Of a stretch of DNA of 48,968 bases, positions 8,281-16,519 are shown piece by piece (positions within the stretch are counted from its first letter, which is position 1; every line of letters starts with the position of its first letter). Position numbers and translations under genes: made by a program. A model generated the notes under the pieces. The model saw nothing but the letters and a program-made list of their open reading frames with translations. It made no database searches and was not told the origin of the DNA. Source of the DNA: Natronococcus amylolyticus DSM 10524 (GTDB lineage Archaea > Halobacteriota > Halobacteria > Halobacteriales > Natrialbaceae); assembly GCF_000337675.1 (NCBI RefSeq), contig NZ_AOIB01000043.1, positions 131,835-180,802 of the forward strand. The letters are read 5' to 3'.

Positions 8281-9639
8281 ATGCGCCTCGACGACTATAT
8301 CGAGAGCTTAGAGCCCGACGAGGAGGCCGAGCGACGCCGGCTCGCGAAGGAGAAGTCCTACGCGATCACCGACCACCTCGAGGAGTTCGAGCGCAACTTC
8401 GAGCGGGCGCTGTCGGGCGACAGCCTCGTGGGGTCGACCGCACCCTCGATCTTCGTCGGGCGCTCGAACTACCCCGATATCCCGATCGGGGTACTCTCGC
8501 CGGTCGGCGACGAGGGCGCGGCCGAGGAGTACGTCACGGACGGCGACTGGTACCGGCAGGGGTACGGGATCGACGACGTGCTCCAGCGCCGGACCGGACT
8601 CCTGAACTCGAACAAGCGCGCGAACGTCGACTCCCCGAGCATCGCCAGTCGGCTGGCGCCGACCGTCCACGACAGCTGGGACGGGTTCGTCGGCGTCCAG
8701 CGGGAGGTCGCCATCGCCGACCGTCCCGTCGACCTCGAGATCGGTCTCGACGACAAACCGGATCTCGGGCTCGAGCCGGGGACCGACGTCGCGACCCCCC
8801 GCGGTCCACGCGCGAACGCCCGGAACGCCGAACTGCGGGAGAACCCCCACGTTCCACGCCCGGTCAAGAAGACCCTCGAGGACGACGACTGGCAGGCCCA
8901 GGGCGCGATGACCTACCTCTACCGGCGCGGGTTCGATGTCTACGAGATCAACTCGATCCTCTCGGCGGGCGCGCTCGGCGAGCGCGACCAGCGCCGGCTC
9001 GTCCCGACCCGGTGGTCGATCACGGCCGTCGACGACACGGTCGGCCAGTTCCTGCGGGGTCGCATCTGGAACGAGCCGAGCATCGACGAGGTCCAGGTGC
9101 GGGTCAACGAGTACATGGGCAACCGGTACTGGATCGTGCTCGCCCCCGGTACCTGGGAGTTCGAACTCGTCGAGATGAAGGCCCCGGGCAGCATCTGGAA
9201 CCCCAATCCCGACGACGGGGTCTGGCTCCAGAGCGCCAGCGAGGGGTACGAGGGGCGGACGAGCTACGTCGAGGAGACCGCGGGCGCCTACTACGCCGCC
9301 CGCCTGGGCGTCCTCGAGTACCTCGAGTCGATCGGCCGGCAGGCGAAGTGTCTGGTGCTCCGGGAGGTCAGCGACCACTACTGGGCGCCCGTCGGCGTCT
9401 GGCAGGTCCGCGAGAGCGTCCGCAACGCCTTCGACGGCGTCCCGGGCGAGGCCAGCGAACTGTCCCTCGAGGGTAGGGAGGGCCTCGCCGGGAAGTACGG
9501 CGAGGCCGAAACCTTCCACGACGCGGTCGCCGGTCTCGCGCCCCAGCTGCCGATCTCCGCGGCCCGGCTCCGGCGAAAGTCCGAGCTCGCCGCGGGGCTG
9601 CAGTCGAACCTGAGCGCCTTCTCGAGCACCGACGGCTGA
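8281..9639 (+). CDS. nreA: DNA repair protein NreA
   Basis: A 452-residue protein with the two archaeal NreA domains (DUF650 then DUF651). Recognisable stretches are FVGRSNYPDIPIGVLSPV near residue 60 and RRLVPTRWSITAVDD in the middle. The C-terminus carries QSNLSAFS, a degenerate QxxLxxF PCNA-binding (PIP-like) motif, as known for this family. NreA acts in repair of DNA damage, including mitomycin-type damage in Haloferax. The ATG at 8281 is used; the frame is open further upstream but that part lies over the promoter of the divergent zinc-finger gene. Confidence 0.92.
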   Translation: MRLDDYIESLEPDEEAERRRLAKEKSYAITDHLEEFERNFERALSGDSLVGSTAPSIFVGRSNYPDIPIGVLSPVGDEGAAEEYVTDGDWYRQGYGIDDVLQRRTGLLNSNKRANVDSPSIASRLAPTVHDSWDGFVGVQREVAIADRPVDLEIGLDDKPDLGLEPGTDVATPRGPRANARNAELRENPHVPRPVKKTLEDDDWQAQGAMTYLYRRGFDVYEINSILSAGALGERDQRRLVPTRWSITAVDDTVGQFLRGRIWNEPSIDEVQVRVNEYMGNRYWIVLAPGTWEFELVEMKAPGSIWNPNPDDGVWLQSASEGYEGRTSYVEETAGAYYAARLGVLEYLESIGRQAKCLVLREVSDHYWAPVGVWQVRESVRNAFDGVPGEASELSLEGREGLAGKYGEAETFHDAVAGLAPQLPISAARLRRKSELAAGLQSNLSAFSSTDG

Positions 9640-9693
9640 GTCGCGAGATTCCGAAACCCCTTCCTCTAAGCGGACGCCGAACGTAGACGATCC

Positions 9694-9849
9694 ATGCTTC
9701 CGTTCCTCGGTCCCGACCTCGTCCCGATCCTGGCGATGCTCGTCCTTCTCGTCGGGGTTCCCGCCTTCGTCGTCGTCGTTCTGGCGGTGGTTTCGGGGTA
9801 CATTCAGCACGACGCGGAGCAGCGACTGGCCGAACTCGAGGAGGAGTAG
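9694..9849 (+). CDS. Small single-span membrane protein
   Basis: A 51-residue reading frame (ATG to TAG) in the gap after nreA. It starts MLPFLGPDLVPILAMLVLL, has one hydrophobic span at about residues 9-35, and ends in an acidic tail HDAEQRLAELEEE. Composition and codon use fit a real haloarchaeal micro-protein. Nothing indicates its function. Confidence 0.6.
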   Translation: MLPFLGPDLVPILAMLVLLVGVPAFVVVVLAVVSGYIQHDAEQRLAELEEE

Positions 9850-9926
9850 TCCGGGTTTTCGTCGACGGCGACCAGCCGGTCAGGAATCGGCGCTCGCACC
9901 TGTCGATCCGGTTCACCGATCAGAGG

Positions 9927-11009
9927 TCAGTCGTCGGCCGTCCCGGGATCGGCACCGGGAACGTCTCGAGAGGTCGACTCGAGGCGGACGTCGTCGGCCG
10001 TAAGCGCGGTCTCGTTGAAGACGTTCAGTCCGGCCTTGAAGACGGCGAGCAACACGGGTCCGAGGAACAGGCCCATGATTCCCAGCAGGTAGATGCCGCC
10101 GATGACGCCGATCAGGACGACTGCGGGGTGGAGCCCGGTACGGCGGTCGACGAAGATCGCCCGCAGGTAGTTGTCGACGACCGAGAGCACGGCGAGTCCG
10201 TACAGCAACAGCGCGATCCCCGGAAGCGGGCCGGCCGTCATCAGGAGGTAGGCGACGGCGGGGCCCCAGACGAGCCAGACGCCGATCGCCGGGAGGAAGG
10301 AGACGACGACCATGACGATCGTCCAGAAGGCGACGTTGGGGACGCCGAGCAGGTAGAAGCCGAGCCCGCCGAGCAGTCCCTCGACGACGGCGACGAAGAC
10401 GTGACTCTTGATCACCGCCCAGGTGACGACGTCGACCTCCGCGAACAGCTCGTCGCGAACCCGATCCTCGAGCGGGGCGACCGCGGCCAGCCAGCCGACG
10501 AACGTCCGCCCGTCGGCGAGCAGGTAGTACAGCAGGAAGACGAGGACCAACAGCCCGAGGCTCAGTCGGATGCTCGCGTCCACCAGCCCGACCAGCTCTC
10601 CGAGCATGACGTCGACCGCGTTGTCGAACAGTCCGTTCACCTCCGCGACCAGCTGCGCGCGGGTCGCCGCAACGAGTTCGGGATCGATCCCGAGACCGAT
10701 CGCCCACTCGCTGGCGGTCTCGATGGCGGCCGCCTCGTCGAACCGGTTCAGAAAGGAGAATATCGTCTGGACGGTAACGATCGAGAGATAGAGGATCGGG
10801 ATGACCGCGGCGACGATGGCGACCCCGGTGAGGACGAGCGCCGATGGCCGGGAGCCGATCCGCCGCTCGAGGCGTTCGTGGGCGGGGTAGAGCACGAACG
10901 CGAGCAGCCCGGCCGCCAGCACGTACTGCAACAGCGGCGCGAGGATGAGCGTCGTGACCGCCGCGAGGGCGAATAGGAGGAGGGCGAAGAACGTGGTTCT
11001 GACGTCCAT
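9927..11009 (-). CDS. AI-2E family (PerM-type) permease
   Basis: This 360-residue polytopic protein has the AI-2E/UPF0118 layout: N-terminal hydrophobic hairpin, the LYPAHERLERR segment, a soluble loop with amphipathic helices at about residues 80-135, then five further membrane segments including ARTFVGW-like and FWTIVMVVVSFLPAIGVWLVWGP regions. Members have been proposed to export signalling molecules or act as ion antiporters. The function here is unassigned. The ATG is preceded by an AT-rich ACATACATTCATAG stretch within about 30 bases. Confidence 0.88.
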   Translation of the reverse strand: MDVRTTFFALLLFALAAVTTLILAPLLQYVLAAGLLAFVLYPAHERLERRIGSRPSALVLTGVAIVAAVIPILYLSIVTVQTIFSFLNRFDEAAAIETASEWAIGLGIDPELVAATRAQLVAEVNGLFDNAVDVMLGELVGLVDASIRLSLGLLVLVFLLYYLLADGRTFVGWLAAVAPLEDRVRDELFAEVDVVTWAVIKSHVFVAVVEGLLGGLGFYLLGVPNVAFWTIVMVVVSFLPAIGVWLVWGPAVAYLLMTAGPLPGIALLLYGLAVLSVVDNYLRAIFVDRRTGLHPAVVLIGVIGGIYLLGIMGLFLGPVLLAVFKAGLNVFNETALTADDVRLESTSRDVPGADPGTADD

Positions 11010-11066
11010 ACGCTACGCATGCTATGAATGTATGTACATCTTGACCTTCAAGGATACTAACGTAAA

Positions 11067-11095
11067 GTCCGACGACCGTCGTGCGGTCGTCGGAC
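11067..11095 (-). terminator. Strong hairpin terminator after the DUF302 gene
   Basis: GTCCGACGACCG and CGGTCGTCGGAC form a perfect 12-base-pair stem with a 5-base loop. On the minus strand it lies 21 bases beyond the DUF302 stop and is followed by TTTACGTTAG. Position and shape fit an intrinsic-type terminator separating it from the AI-2E gene promoter. Confidence 0.65.
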
Positions 11096-11116
11096 ACGGT
11101 ACGGTCTCGAGCCGGC

Positions 11117-11581
11117 TTAGTGGGCCGTCTCGGCGTCGACGGAGTCGAACTTCTCGAAGGCCTCCACGGTGAGGTCGCCCGTGGTGTCGACGATGTCGGC
11201 CCACTCCTCGTTATCGGGGGCGATATCGAGCAAGCGCGCGATCTTCATGATCGAGAGGTGGTACACCCGCTGACGGCCCGGCTCCTCCTCCCAGACGATC
11301 ATGTTACACGGGAAGAGCCCGCCCATCCGCATCGTCTGGTCGAGCGCCCGGTCCGCGATCCCGGGGTTACAGGCCCCCAGTACGTAGTAGGGGTCCCGGT
11401 CGGCGTCGACCTTCTCGTTCAGCAGTTCGGAGGGGGAGAACTCCACGGGGATGCCGAATCCGACCTCCTCGCAGACCTCGCGGACGTGTTCGATCGCCTC
11501 CTCGTGGTCCATCTCGAGGACGGCCTGTTTCTCGCCGATGTCCTCGGGATCGATCTCGGCCGGGTCGATTGGCAGACTCAT
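11117..11581 (-). CDS. DUF302 family protein
   Basis: A 154-residue acidic soluble protein whose central part (EEAIEHVREVCEEVGFGIPVEFSPSELL, then YYVLGACNPGIADRAL and GLFPCNMIVWEE) has the DUF302 pattern: helix, strand, conserved GACNP and the CNM(V/I)V strand. DUF302 proteins have no settled function, though some are fused to or encoded near redox and thiol proteins. Two Cys residues (in GACNP and FPCN) are conserved in the family. It is 56 bases downstream of the CPBP protease gene. Confidence 0.85.
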   Translation of the reverse strand: MSLPIDPAEIDPEDIGEKQAVLEMDHEEAIEHVREVCEEVGFGIPVEFSPSELLNEKVDADRDPYYVLGACNPGIADRALDQTMRMGGLFPCNMIVWEEEPGRQRVYHLSIMKIARLLDIAPDNEEWADIVDTTGDLTVEAFEKFDSVDAETAH

Positions 11582-11637
11582 ATACGTACCGTCGGTCGGG
11601 AGCCACTAAAGCCCCACCGTCGCGGCTGCCGCGGGTC

Positions 11638-12336
11638 TCAGATCGGGATCGGCAGCCACTCGAGGTACTGAAGAAAACGCGTCGGATCGAACAGCGGATC
11701 GTGCAGGACAAGCCAGTCAAGCAGGACGAGCCCGGCGCCGTGAGCGATCACCGACGGAAGGATGGAGTTCGATTTGTAGTCGACGGCGCCGAAGAGGACG
11801 TCCGTCGGCCCCGACAGCAGGAACTCGAGGGGCGGTTTCGACATGTGGTGGATCATGTAGACGACGGGGCTGATCAGGACGGCCTTGAACCCGATCTCCC
11901 GAACGCCGACACAGAGCAGCCCCCGGTAGTAGGTCTCGGCGGCCAGCGCGAGTGCAAACAGCTGGATCGCGTGGGGGACGAACTCGCCGGGTGCGGCCGA
12001 GGTCTCCCACATCGGGTAGAAGGCCCGAATGGTTGGTAGCGTCGATCCCACGAGATAGAACGGCAGGACGAACATCGAGAGCAAGACAGCGTTGCGGACG
12101 GCGGTTCGGTTGACGTTCCAGCCGATGTGGTTGCCGTGGGTCAGCCCGAGAACGAGCGGGCCGCCGATCAGCAGGATCGAGTCGACGACGACGCGACGCT
12201 CGAGCTCGCCGGGAACCAGCTGCATCCACAACAGAGTGAGGACGGCTCCAGTCAGCAGTGACTTCTGGAACCAGCTGAGCCCGTCGAGCCGGTCCGGAAG
12301 CCAGTCGACGCCGCTCTGTTCGCCCTCGGCCGACAC
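11638..12336 (-). CDS. CPBP family intramembrane metalloprotease
   Basis: A 232-residue membrane protein with about seven hydrophobic segments. The catalytic signature is AAETYYRG (Glu134, Arg138), followed by HH at residues 163-164 and VIAHGAG (His199), the order found in CAAX-prenyl/bacteriocin-processing (Abi) proteases. The usual EExxxR has only one Glu here (AE). It starts 6 bases after the stop of the DUF5789-like gene, so the two form an operon, probably continuing into DUF302. Confidence 0.82.
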   Translation of the reverse strand: MSAEGEQSGVDWLPDRLDGLSWFQKSLLTGAVLTLLWMQLVPGELERRVVVDSILLIGGPLVLGLTHGNHIGWNVNRTAVRNAVLLSMFVLPFYLVGSTLPTIRAFYPMWETSAAPGEFVPHAIQLFALALAAETYYRGLLCVGVREIGFKAVLISPVVYMIHHMSKPPLEFLLSGPTDVLFGAVDYKSNSILPSVIAHGAGLVLLDWLVLHDPLFDPTRFLQYLEWLPIPI

Positions 12337-12342
12337 GGGTGG

Positions 12343-12630
12343 TTACTCCTCGGCGGTCGGGACCGGGCCGGTGCCGATGACCGAGCGAACGTGGCGCTCG
12401 AACTCCTGGTGGCGCTGGAAGTAGGTCTCGTCGATCTCCTCGAGCACCGTCGAGAGCTCCCGCGGGCCGTCGGGCGTTCGGATGACGCTCTCGCCCTCGA
12501 GGCGGTCGATCTCGCTCTTTTCCTTGGGCCAGAAGAGCCGCGAACTGATGCGGGCCAGCGGCGCCCCCTCGACGGGCGTTCGGTCGCCGAGTTCGACGGC
12601 GGGCTCGGTTTCTTCCTCGTCGTCGCTCAT
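12343..12630 (-). CDS. DUF5789-like haloarchaeal protein
   Basis: A 95-residue soluble protein from the ATG at 12630. It opens with an acidic stretch and contains FWPKEKSEIDRLEGE, then RTPDGPRELSTVLEEIDETYFQ. This resembles the haloarchaea-restricted DUF5789 family; the family name is from memory. The length is normal for the family and there is no membrane segment. It leads the operon with the CPBP protease, spaced by 6 bases. Confidence 0.72.
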   Translation of the reverse strand: MSDDEEETEPAVELGDRTPVEGAPLARISSRLFWPKEKSEIDRLEGESVIRTPDGPRELSTVLEEIDETYFQRHQEFERHVRSVIGTGPVPTAEE

Positions 12631-12748
12631 GACCGGGAGTTTTCGAGCCCGGCGATTCAACCTTTCGTTTCCGCGGGTGTCCTACTGCTCTATTATCTGA
12701 CCTATGTCTGACGTTATTGTTTTGTAACTGAAACTCAACTATACGTTC

Positions 12749-13621
12749 ATGACCAGCTTGACGGAAGTCTACCGTGGCGACGCGCGGGCGGGGCCGGGTC
12801 GCCGACGGCGACACGCGGGGACGGCGCTCGTCGCCGTCGGGGCCGCCCTCGCCGTCCTCGGCGTCGTCGTCGCGGCGACCGAACTCCTCGACGGGGCCGT
12901 CGCCGCGCTCACCGACTGGGAGATGGCGATCCAGTACGCGACCGTCCGGATCGCGGGCGTCCTCGCCGGAATCGGCGTTCCCGTCGCCCTCGTCGGGCTC
13001 GTTCTCGTCCTGCCGGCGAGTCGCCGCGTTCGGACCATCGGTGCGGTCGGCGCCGGGCTCTGTCTGCTCGGCGTCGCGCTGTTTTGGTTCGCCTACCCGT
13101 ACCACTGGCGCGGTGTCGGTGCCGACCTGACCCTCGAGGTCGCCGCAGTCTACCTGCTCGGGCTGTTCGCTGGGGTGTGGTGTCTGTTCGTCGGCGTGGT
13201 CAACTTCAAGACCCGCAACGACCCCGGTGGGGCCCTCGAGTTGAACGTCACTCGCCACAATCGGACGATCGTGGAGCGCCCCATCGATGACGACGCGGAT
13301 GGACTCGGTGGACTCGGCGGGATCGGCGTTCTCGGCGCCGAACCCGACGGGGAGATCGAGCCCCGGGCTGACGCTCGCCGTGACGGCGGCCCGATCGAGA
13401 CTGCCGCGCCCGCGACCGACGTCGAGGGGACCGACGCCGAACTGATCGACGGTGGGGACGACCGACCCCGGGCGCCGACGGACCGCTACTGCGGGAACTG
13501 CGGCGACTTCGAGTACGCTCGCGCTCGCTCGACGGGAGAGATGGTTCCCTACTGCACCCGCCACGAGCAGGCGATGACGGGAATGGACGCCTGTGAGGAG
13601 TGGACGCCGAACCGCCGATAG
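12749..13621 (+). CDS. Four-span membrane protein with C-terminal Cys cluster
   Basis: A 290-residue protein with four hydrophobic spans in the first 150 residues (about 22-45, 62-88, 97-116 and 127-148), a long acidic Gly/Asp-rich linker, and a C-terminal metal-binding-like module CGNCG...YCTRH...DACEEW. The arrangement suggests a cytoplasmic zinc-binding tail. A run of AT-rich bases (TTATTGTTTTGTAACTG) ends about 20 bases before the ATG and likely holds the promoter. I do not recognise a named family. It ends 3 bases from the convergent hydrolase gene. Confidence 0.72.
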   Translation: MTSLTEVYRGDARAGPGRRRRHAGTALVAVGAALAVLGVVVAATELLDGAVAALTDWEMAIQYATVRIAGVLAGIGVPVALVGLVLVLPASRRVRTIGAVGAGLCLLGVALFWFAYPYHWRGVGADLTLEVAAVYLLGLFAGVWCLFVGVVNFKTRNDPGGALELNVTRHNRTIVERPIDDDADGLGGLGGIGVLGAEPDGEIEPRADARRDGGPIETAAPATDVEGTDAELIDGGDDRPRAPTDRYCGNCGDFEYARARSTGEMVPYCTRHEQAMTGMDACEEWTPNRR

Positions 13622-13624
13622 TTC

Positions 13625-14110
13625 TCAGAACCAGAGCCCCAGCTCCGCGACGTCGAACCCGCGACGGGGAAGTTCGTAGAGCAGGAGGACGGCGACCGCG
13701 AGCTCGAGTCCCGTTACGAGCAGCGTCACCAGATCGGTCCGGCCGCTGCTGACCGGGACCCCGGTCGGCAGATCGAACTCCCGGCTCGAGAGCGGGTAAA
13801 ACAGCGCGATGCCGCGCCTGCTACCCGTGACGTCGAGGACGTAGTGGGTCAACACGCCGATCCAGACGTAGTGGAGGTTGCCGAAGACGAACGGGAAGGC
13901 GACGAACAGCGCCAGCACGGGGAGGTTGTGCAGCGTCTTGCGGTGGCGGCCGAAGGCGGTGTCGACGTCCGGAAAGAGCGCGCCGAGCGTCACCGGCACG
14001 GTGATCGCGACGACCGACTCGAGCGTTCCCAGATCCCCCGCGGGCTCGAGCAAAATTCCGAGCCCGACGCTCAACAGGACAGCATTGAGCACGTGTCCCC
14101 GCTTGTTCAT
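13625..14110 (-). CDS. DUF457-type membrane metal-dependent hydrolase (YdjM-like)
   Basis: A 161-residue membrane protein starting MNKRGHVLNAVLLS at 14110. Family-typical polar residues lie in and next to the spans: His6, GALFPDVD, RHRKTLHNL and LTHYVLDVTG. These His/Asp clusters are the pattern of the DUF457/YdjM family, annotated as metal-dependent hydrolases without a proven substrate. The upstream extension to 14188 is not used, since the ATG at 14110 matches the family start. Confidence 0.82.
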   Translation of the reverse strand: MNKRGHVLNAVLLSVGLGILLEPAGDLGTLESVVAITVPVTLGALFPDVDTAFGRHRKTLHNLPVLALFVAFPFVFGNLHYVWIGVLTHYVLDVTGSRRGIALFYPLSSREFDLPTGVPVSSGRTDLVTLLVTGLELAVAVLLLYELPRRGFDVAELGLWF

Positions 14111-14212
14111 GGGGGACGTCGCGGGGGGACCCTCGAATAGTTTTCTCTCGAGGACGGTCAGCGTCGACGAGGGGTCGTCGCGGTCCATCGTGTCCCGCCC
14201 GCCGCGGGGTCG

Positions 14213-14731
14213 CTACCCCCGAACTTCCGCGACGGCGGCGAGCAGGTCCTCGAGCGCCCGGTCGACGGTCTTCGCTCGCACCGTCGCGCGGTCGCCGTCG
14301 AACACGTACCGCGAGACGTTCGTGAACGAGGACTGGGTCCCCCACGGGCCGGCGTAGGAGACGCCGATGTAGACCGTTCCGACCGGGTCGTCCTCGGTAC
14401 CGCCGGTGGGGCCGGCGACGCCGGTGGTCGCGACCCCCCAGGTCGTATCCGCCACGTCACGGACCCCCTGGGCCATCTCGCGGGCGACCGGCTCCGAGAC
14501 GGCGCCGTGTTCGTCCAGGGCCTCGCGGCTGACTCCGAGGTGACGACGTTTGGCGTCGTAGGCGTAGGTCGTCAGCCCCGAGTCGAAGTAGTCGCTGGCC
14601 CCCGGAACCGCGGTGATCGCCGCGCCGATCAGCCCGCCCGTACAGGATTCGGCGACGGCGAGGCTGTCGCCGGCGTCCCGCATCCTGTCGGCGACGTCCA
14701 TCGGCAGTTCGCGGTCGATGTCGTCGTTCAT
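14213..14731 (-). CDS. CinA-family nicotinamide-nucleotide amidase
   Basis: A 172-residue stand-alone CinA C-terminal domain. The conserved AESCTGGLIGAAITAVPGAS motif, GLTTYAYDAKRRHLGV and the TTGVAGPTGGTEDDPVGTVY segment are all present. The family deamidates nicotinamide mononucleotide to nicotinate mononucleotide (PncC) and belongs to pyridine nucleotide recycling. The N-terminal molybdopterin-like half of bacterial CinA is absent, as in many archaea. The ATG at 14731 precedes MNDDIDREL. It is divergent from the aminotransferase gene. Confidence 0.9.
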   Translation of the reverse strand: MNDDIDRELPMDVADRMRDAGDSLAVAESCTGGLIGAAITAVPGASDYFDSGLTTYAYDAKRRHLGVSREALDEHGAVSEPVAREMAQGVRDVADTTWGVATTGVAGPTGGTEDDPVGTVYIGVSYAGPWGTQSSFTNVSRYVFDGDRATVRAKTVDRALEDLLAAVAEVRG

Positions 14732-14824
14732 AGATGACTCGAGGAGCCAGGCCGGTTTCAAAGGAAGGGTTGCGCCGAGTCGGCGCTCGGCCAGACGTCT
14801 CGAGCGCGCGACGAAAGAACGACG

Positions 14825-15949
14825 ATGTGCGAGCACCCAGTGGGCCGCATGGAGTACGAGACGCCGCTGTTCTTCCGCGTGATGCAGTACGCCGACCGGG
14901 CCGACCGGGACGTCATCGACATGGTCAGCGGAAACCCCGACTGGGAGCCGCCGGCGGCACTACGTGAGGGGCTGCACGAGTACGCCGACCTCGAGCCCGA
15001 CCAGTTCCAGTACCCGCCCAGCGAGGGGCTTCGAGAGCTGCGCGAGGAGATCGCCGCCCGACGGAACGTCGACGTCGAGCAGGTCGTCGTCACTAACGGC
15101 GCGGGGGAGGCGAACTACCTCGCGATGGCGCGGGCTCTCGAGCGCGATCGCGGCGACGAGATCGTGCTGACCGATCCCGTCTATCCCTACTACCCGGGAA
15201 AGACGACGATGCTGGGAGGAACGCAGCGGTTCGTTGCGGCCGACGAGGCGGGCCAGCTCGATCCGGCTGACGTCCGCGAAGTGGCGAGCGAGCGGACGGC
15301 CGCGATCGTCGTCAACTCGCCGAACAACCCGACGGGGGCGGTCTACCCCGAGGAGACAGTGCGAGAACTCGTCGAGATCGCCGAGGAGTACGACGCCCTG
15401 CTGATCAGCGACGAGGTGTACGACCACTTCGACCTCTCGGGACGATTTGCCTCCGCGCTCGGGGTCGACTCCGACCACCGGATCGTCACCAACGCCTTCT
15501 CGAAGTCGATGGCGATTACGGGCTTCCGGGTCGGGTACGCGATCTTTCCTCCGGAGCTCATCGAGAACGCCAAGAGCCGCCACATGCTGGTCAACGTCGC
15601 CGGCAGCCGCCCCTCGCAGTACGCGGTGCTGCGGGCGCTCAGGGAGACCGAACCGGAGTACTACGAGGAGAGTCGGGAGCTACTGGCCGAGCGCGTCGAG
15701 ACGTTCACCGACGCGCTCGAGGCCGCGGGTGCCGACTACACCACGCCCCAGGGTTCGTTCTACGTGATGGCGCGCTTCGATGGCTATCCGGGCACCCTCG
15801 AGAACGTCGAGCGGCTGATCGACGAGGCCGGCGTCGCGGGGATGCCCGGCGAGGCGTTCGGCGATTCGCGATCCGAGTGGCTCCGCTTCGCCCTCGTTAC
15901 GCCTCGCGTCTCGGCGGCTGCGGATCGGCTCGCAGCGTACTTCGAGTAG
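14825..15949 (+). CDS. Pyridoxal phosphate-dependent aminotransferase, class I/II
   Basis: A 374-residue fold-type I aminotransferase. Visible motifs are MVSGNPDWEPP near the N-terminus, NGAGEANYLAMA (cofactor phosphate region), VVNSPNNPTGAVY, ISDEVYDHF (Asp and Tyr contacting PLP) and TNAFSKSMAITGFRVGY with the Schiff-base lysine in SKS. The C-terminal LRFALVTP holds the substrate-carboxylate Arg. Substrate is not determinable; aspartate or aromatic amino acids are usual. The alternative start MEYETPLFF at 14849 is equally plausible. Confidence 0.9.
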   Translation: MCEHPVGRMEYETPLFFRVMQYADRADRDVIDMVSGNPDWEPPAALREGLHEYADLEPDQFQYPPSEGLRELREEIAARRNVDVEQVVVTNGAGEANYLAMARALERDRGDEIVLTDPVYPYYPGKTTMLGGTQRFVAADEAGQLDPADVREVASERTAAIVVNSPNNPTGAVYPEETVRELVEIAEEYDALLISDEVYDHFDLSGRFASALGVDSDHRIVTNAFSKSMAITGFRVGYAIFPPELIENAKSRHMLVNVAGSRPSQYAVLRALRETEPEYYEESRELLAERVETFTDALEAAGADYTTPQGSFYVMARFDGYPGTLENVERLIDEAGVAGMPGEAFGDSRSEWLRFALVTPRVSAAADRLAAYFE

Positions 15950-16050
15950 TCACCTATTTGAACTAACCCACCTATTGCGGAATAGCTCTAACAGCTTAAC
16001 GTCGTAACTGTCGCTCCGAGGGCTCGAGTACCGCAGAAAAACTCGGTCGT

Positions 16051-16302
16051 CTATCGGAGGGAGCCGCTCCAGGCGCAGTCCGCACACGCGAACAGGCCCG
16101 CGCCGTTGACGGTCTCGCCGCCGCAGTCGGGACAGTCCGTCGAACCGGCAGCGCCGACCGCACCGGTCGGGTCGTCGGGTCGGAGGACGCCGCGGGCGTT
16201 CGCCTGCGGAAGGGTCAGTCCCCGTTCGTCGCCGTGGTAGGGGAACGGGAGGTCGTTCGTGGTCGATTCATCGGGTCGGAGTTCGGCGAGTTGTGCGTTC
16301 AT
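16051..16302 (-). CDS. Small zinc-ribbon protein
   Basis: An 83-residue protein from the ATG at 16302 (MNAQLAELRPDES). The first 55 residues carry no known domain. The end is a zinc ribbon CPDCGG...CADC (about residues 58-79). Haloarchaea encode many such CPxCG micro-proteins, mostly without known function. The gap on its 3' side (15950-16050) shows only a direct repeat of ACCTATT. Confidence 0.65.
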   Translation of the reverse strand: MNAQLAELRPDESTTNDLPFPYHGDERGLTLPQANARGVLRPDDPTGAVGAAGSTDCPDCGGETVNGAGLFACADCAWSGSLR

Positions 16303-16519
16303 GATCGGGAACGTTCGAAGCGCCACCACCAGCTTCGGACACGTGTCCCGACGCTGTCATCGGCATTAAATCCTGCCACTAATATGGATATACAGATAAG
16401 GATACCCTCAACTCCTTATATCGAAAGCTCTGTGTTAGTATTGTTCACGGGTCGTCGACCCACGCGACTCCTCGCTCGAGACCGACGGGTACTCGTGTGC
16501 GCACCGGAAACCGGACCGC

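Noticed and set aside
15952..15977. Direct repeat ACCTATT after the aminotransferase gene
   Set aside because: Seven bases twice in an AT-richer gap is within chance and no function is evident.
16364..16450. AT-rich stretch considered as replication origin
   Set aside because: No Orc1/Cdc6 gene and no repeated origin-recognition boxes nearby. It is more likely the promoter and leader of the ArsA/Get3 gene.
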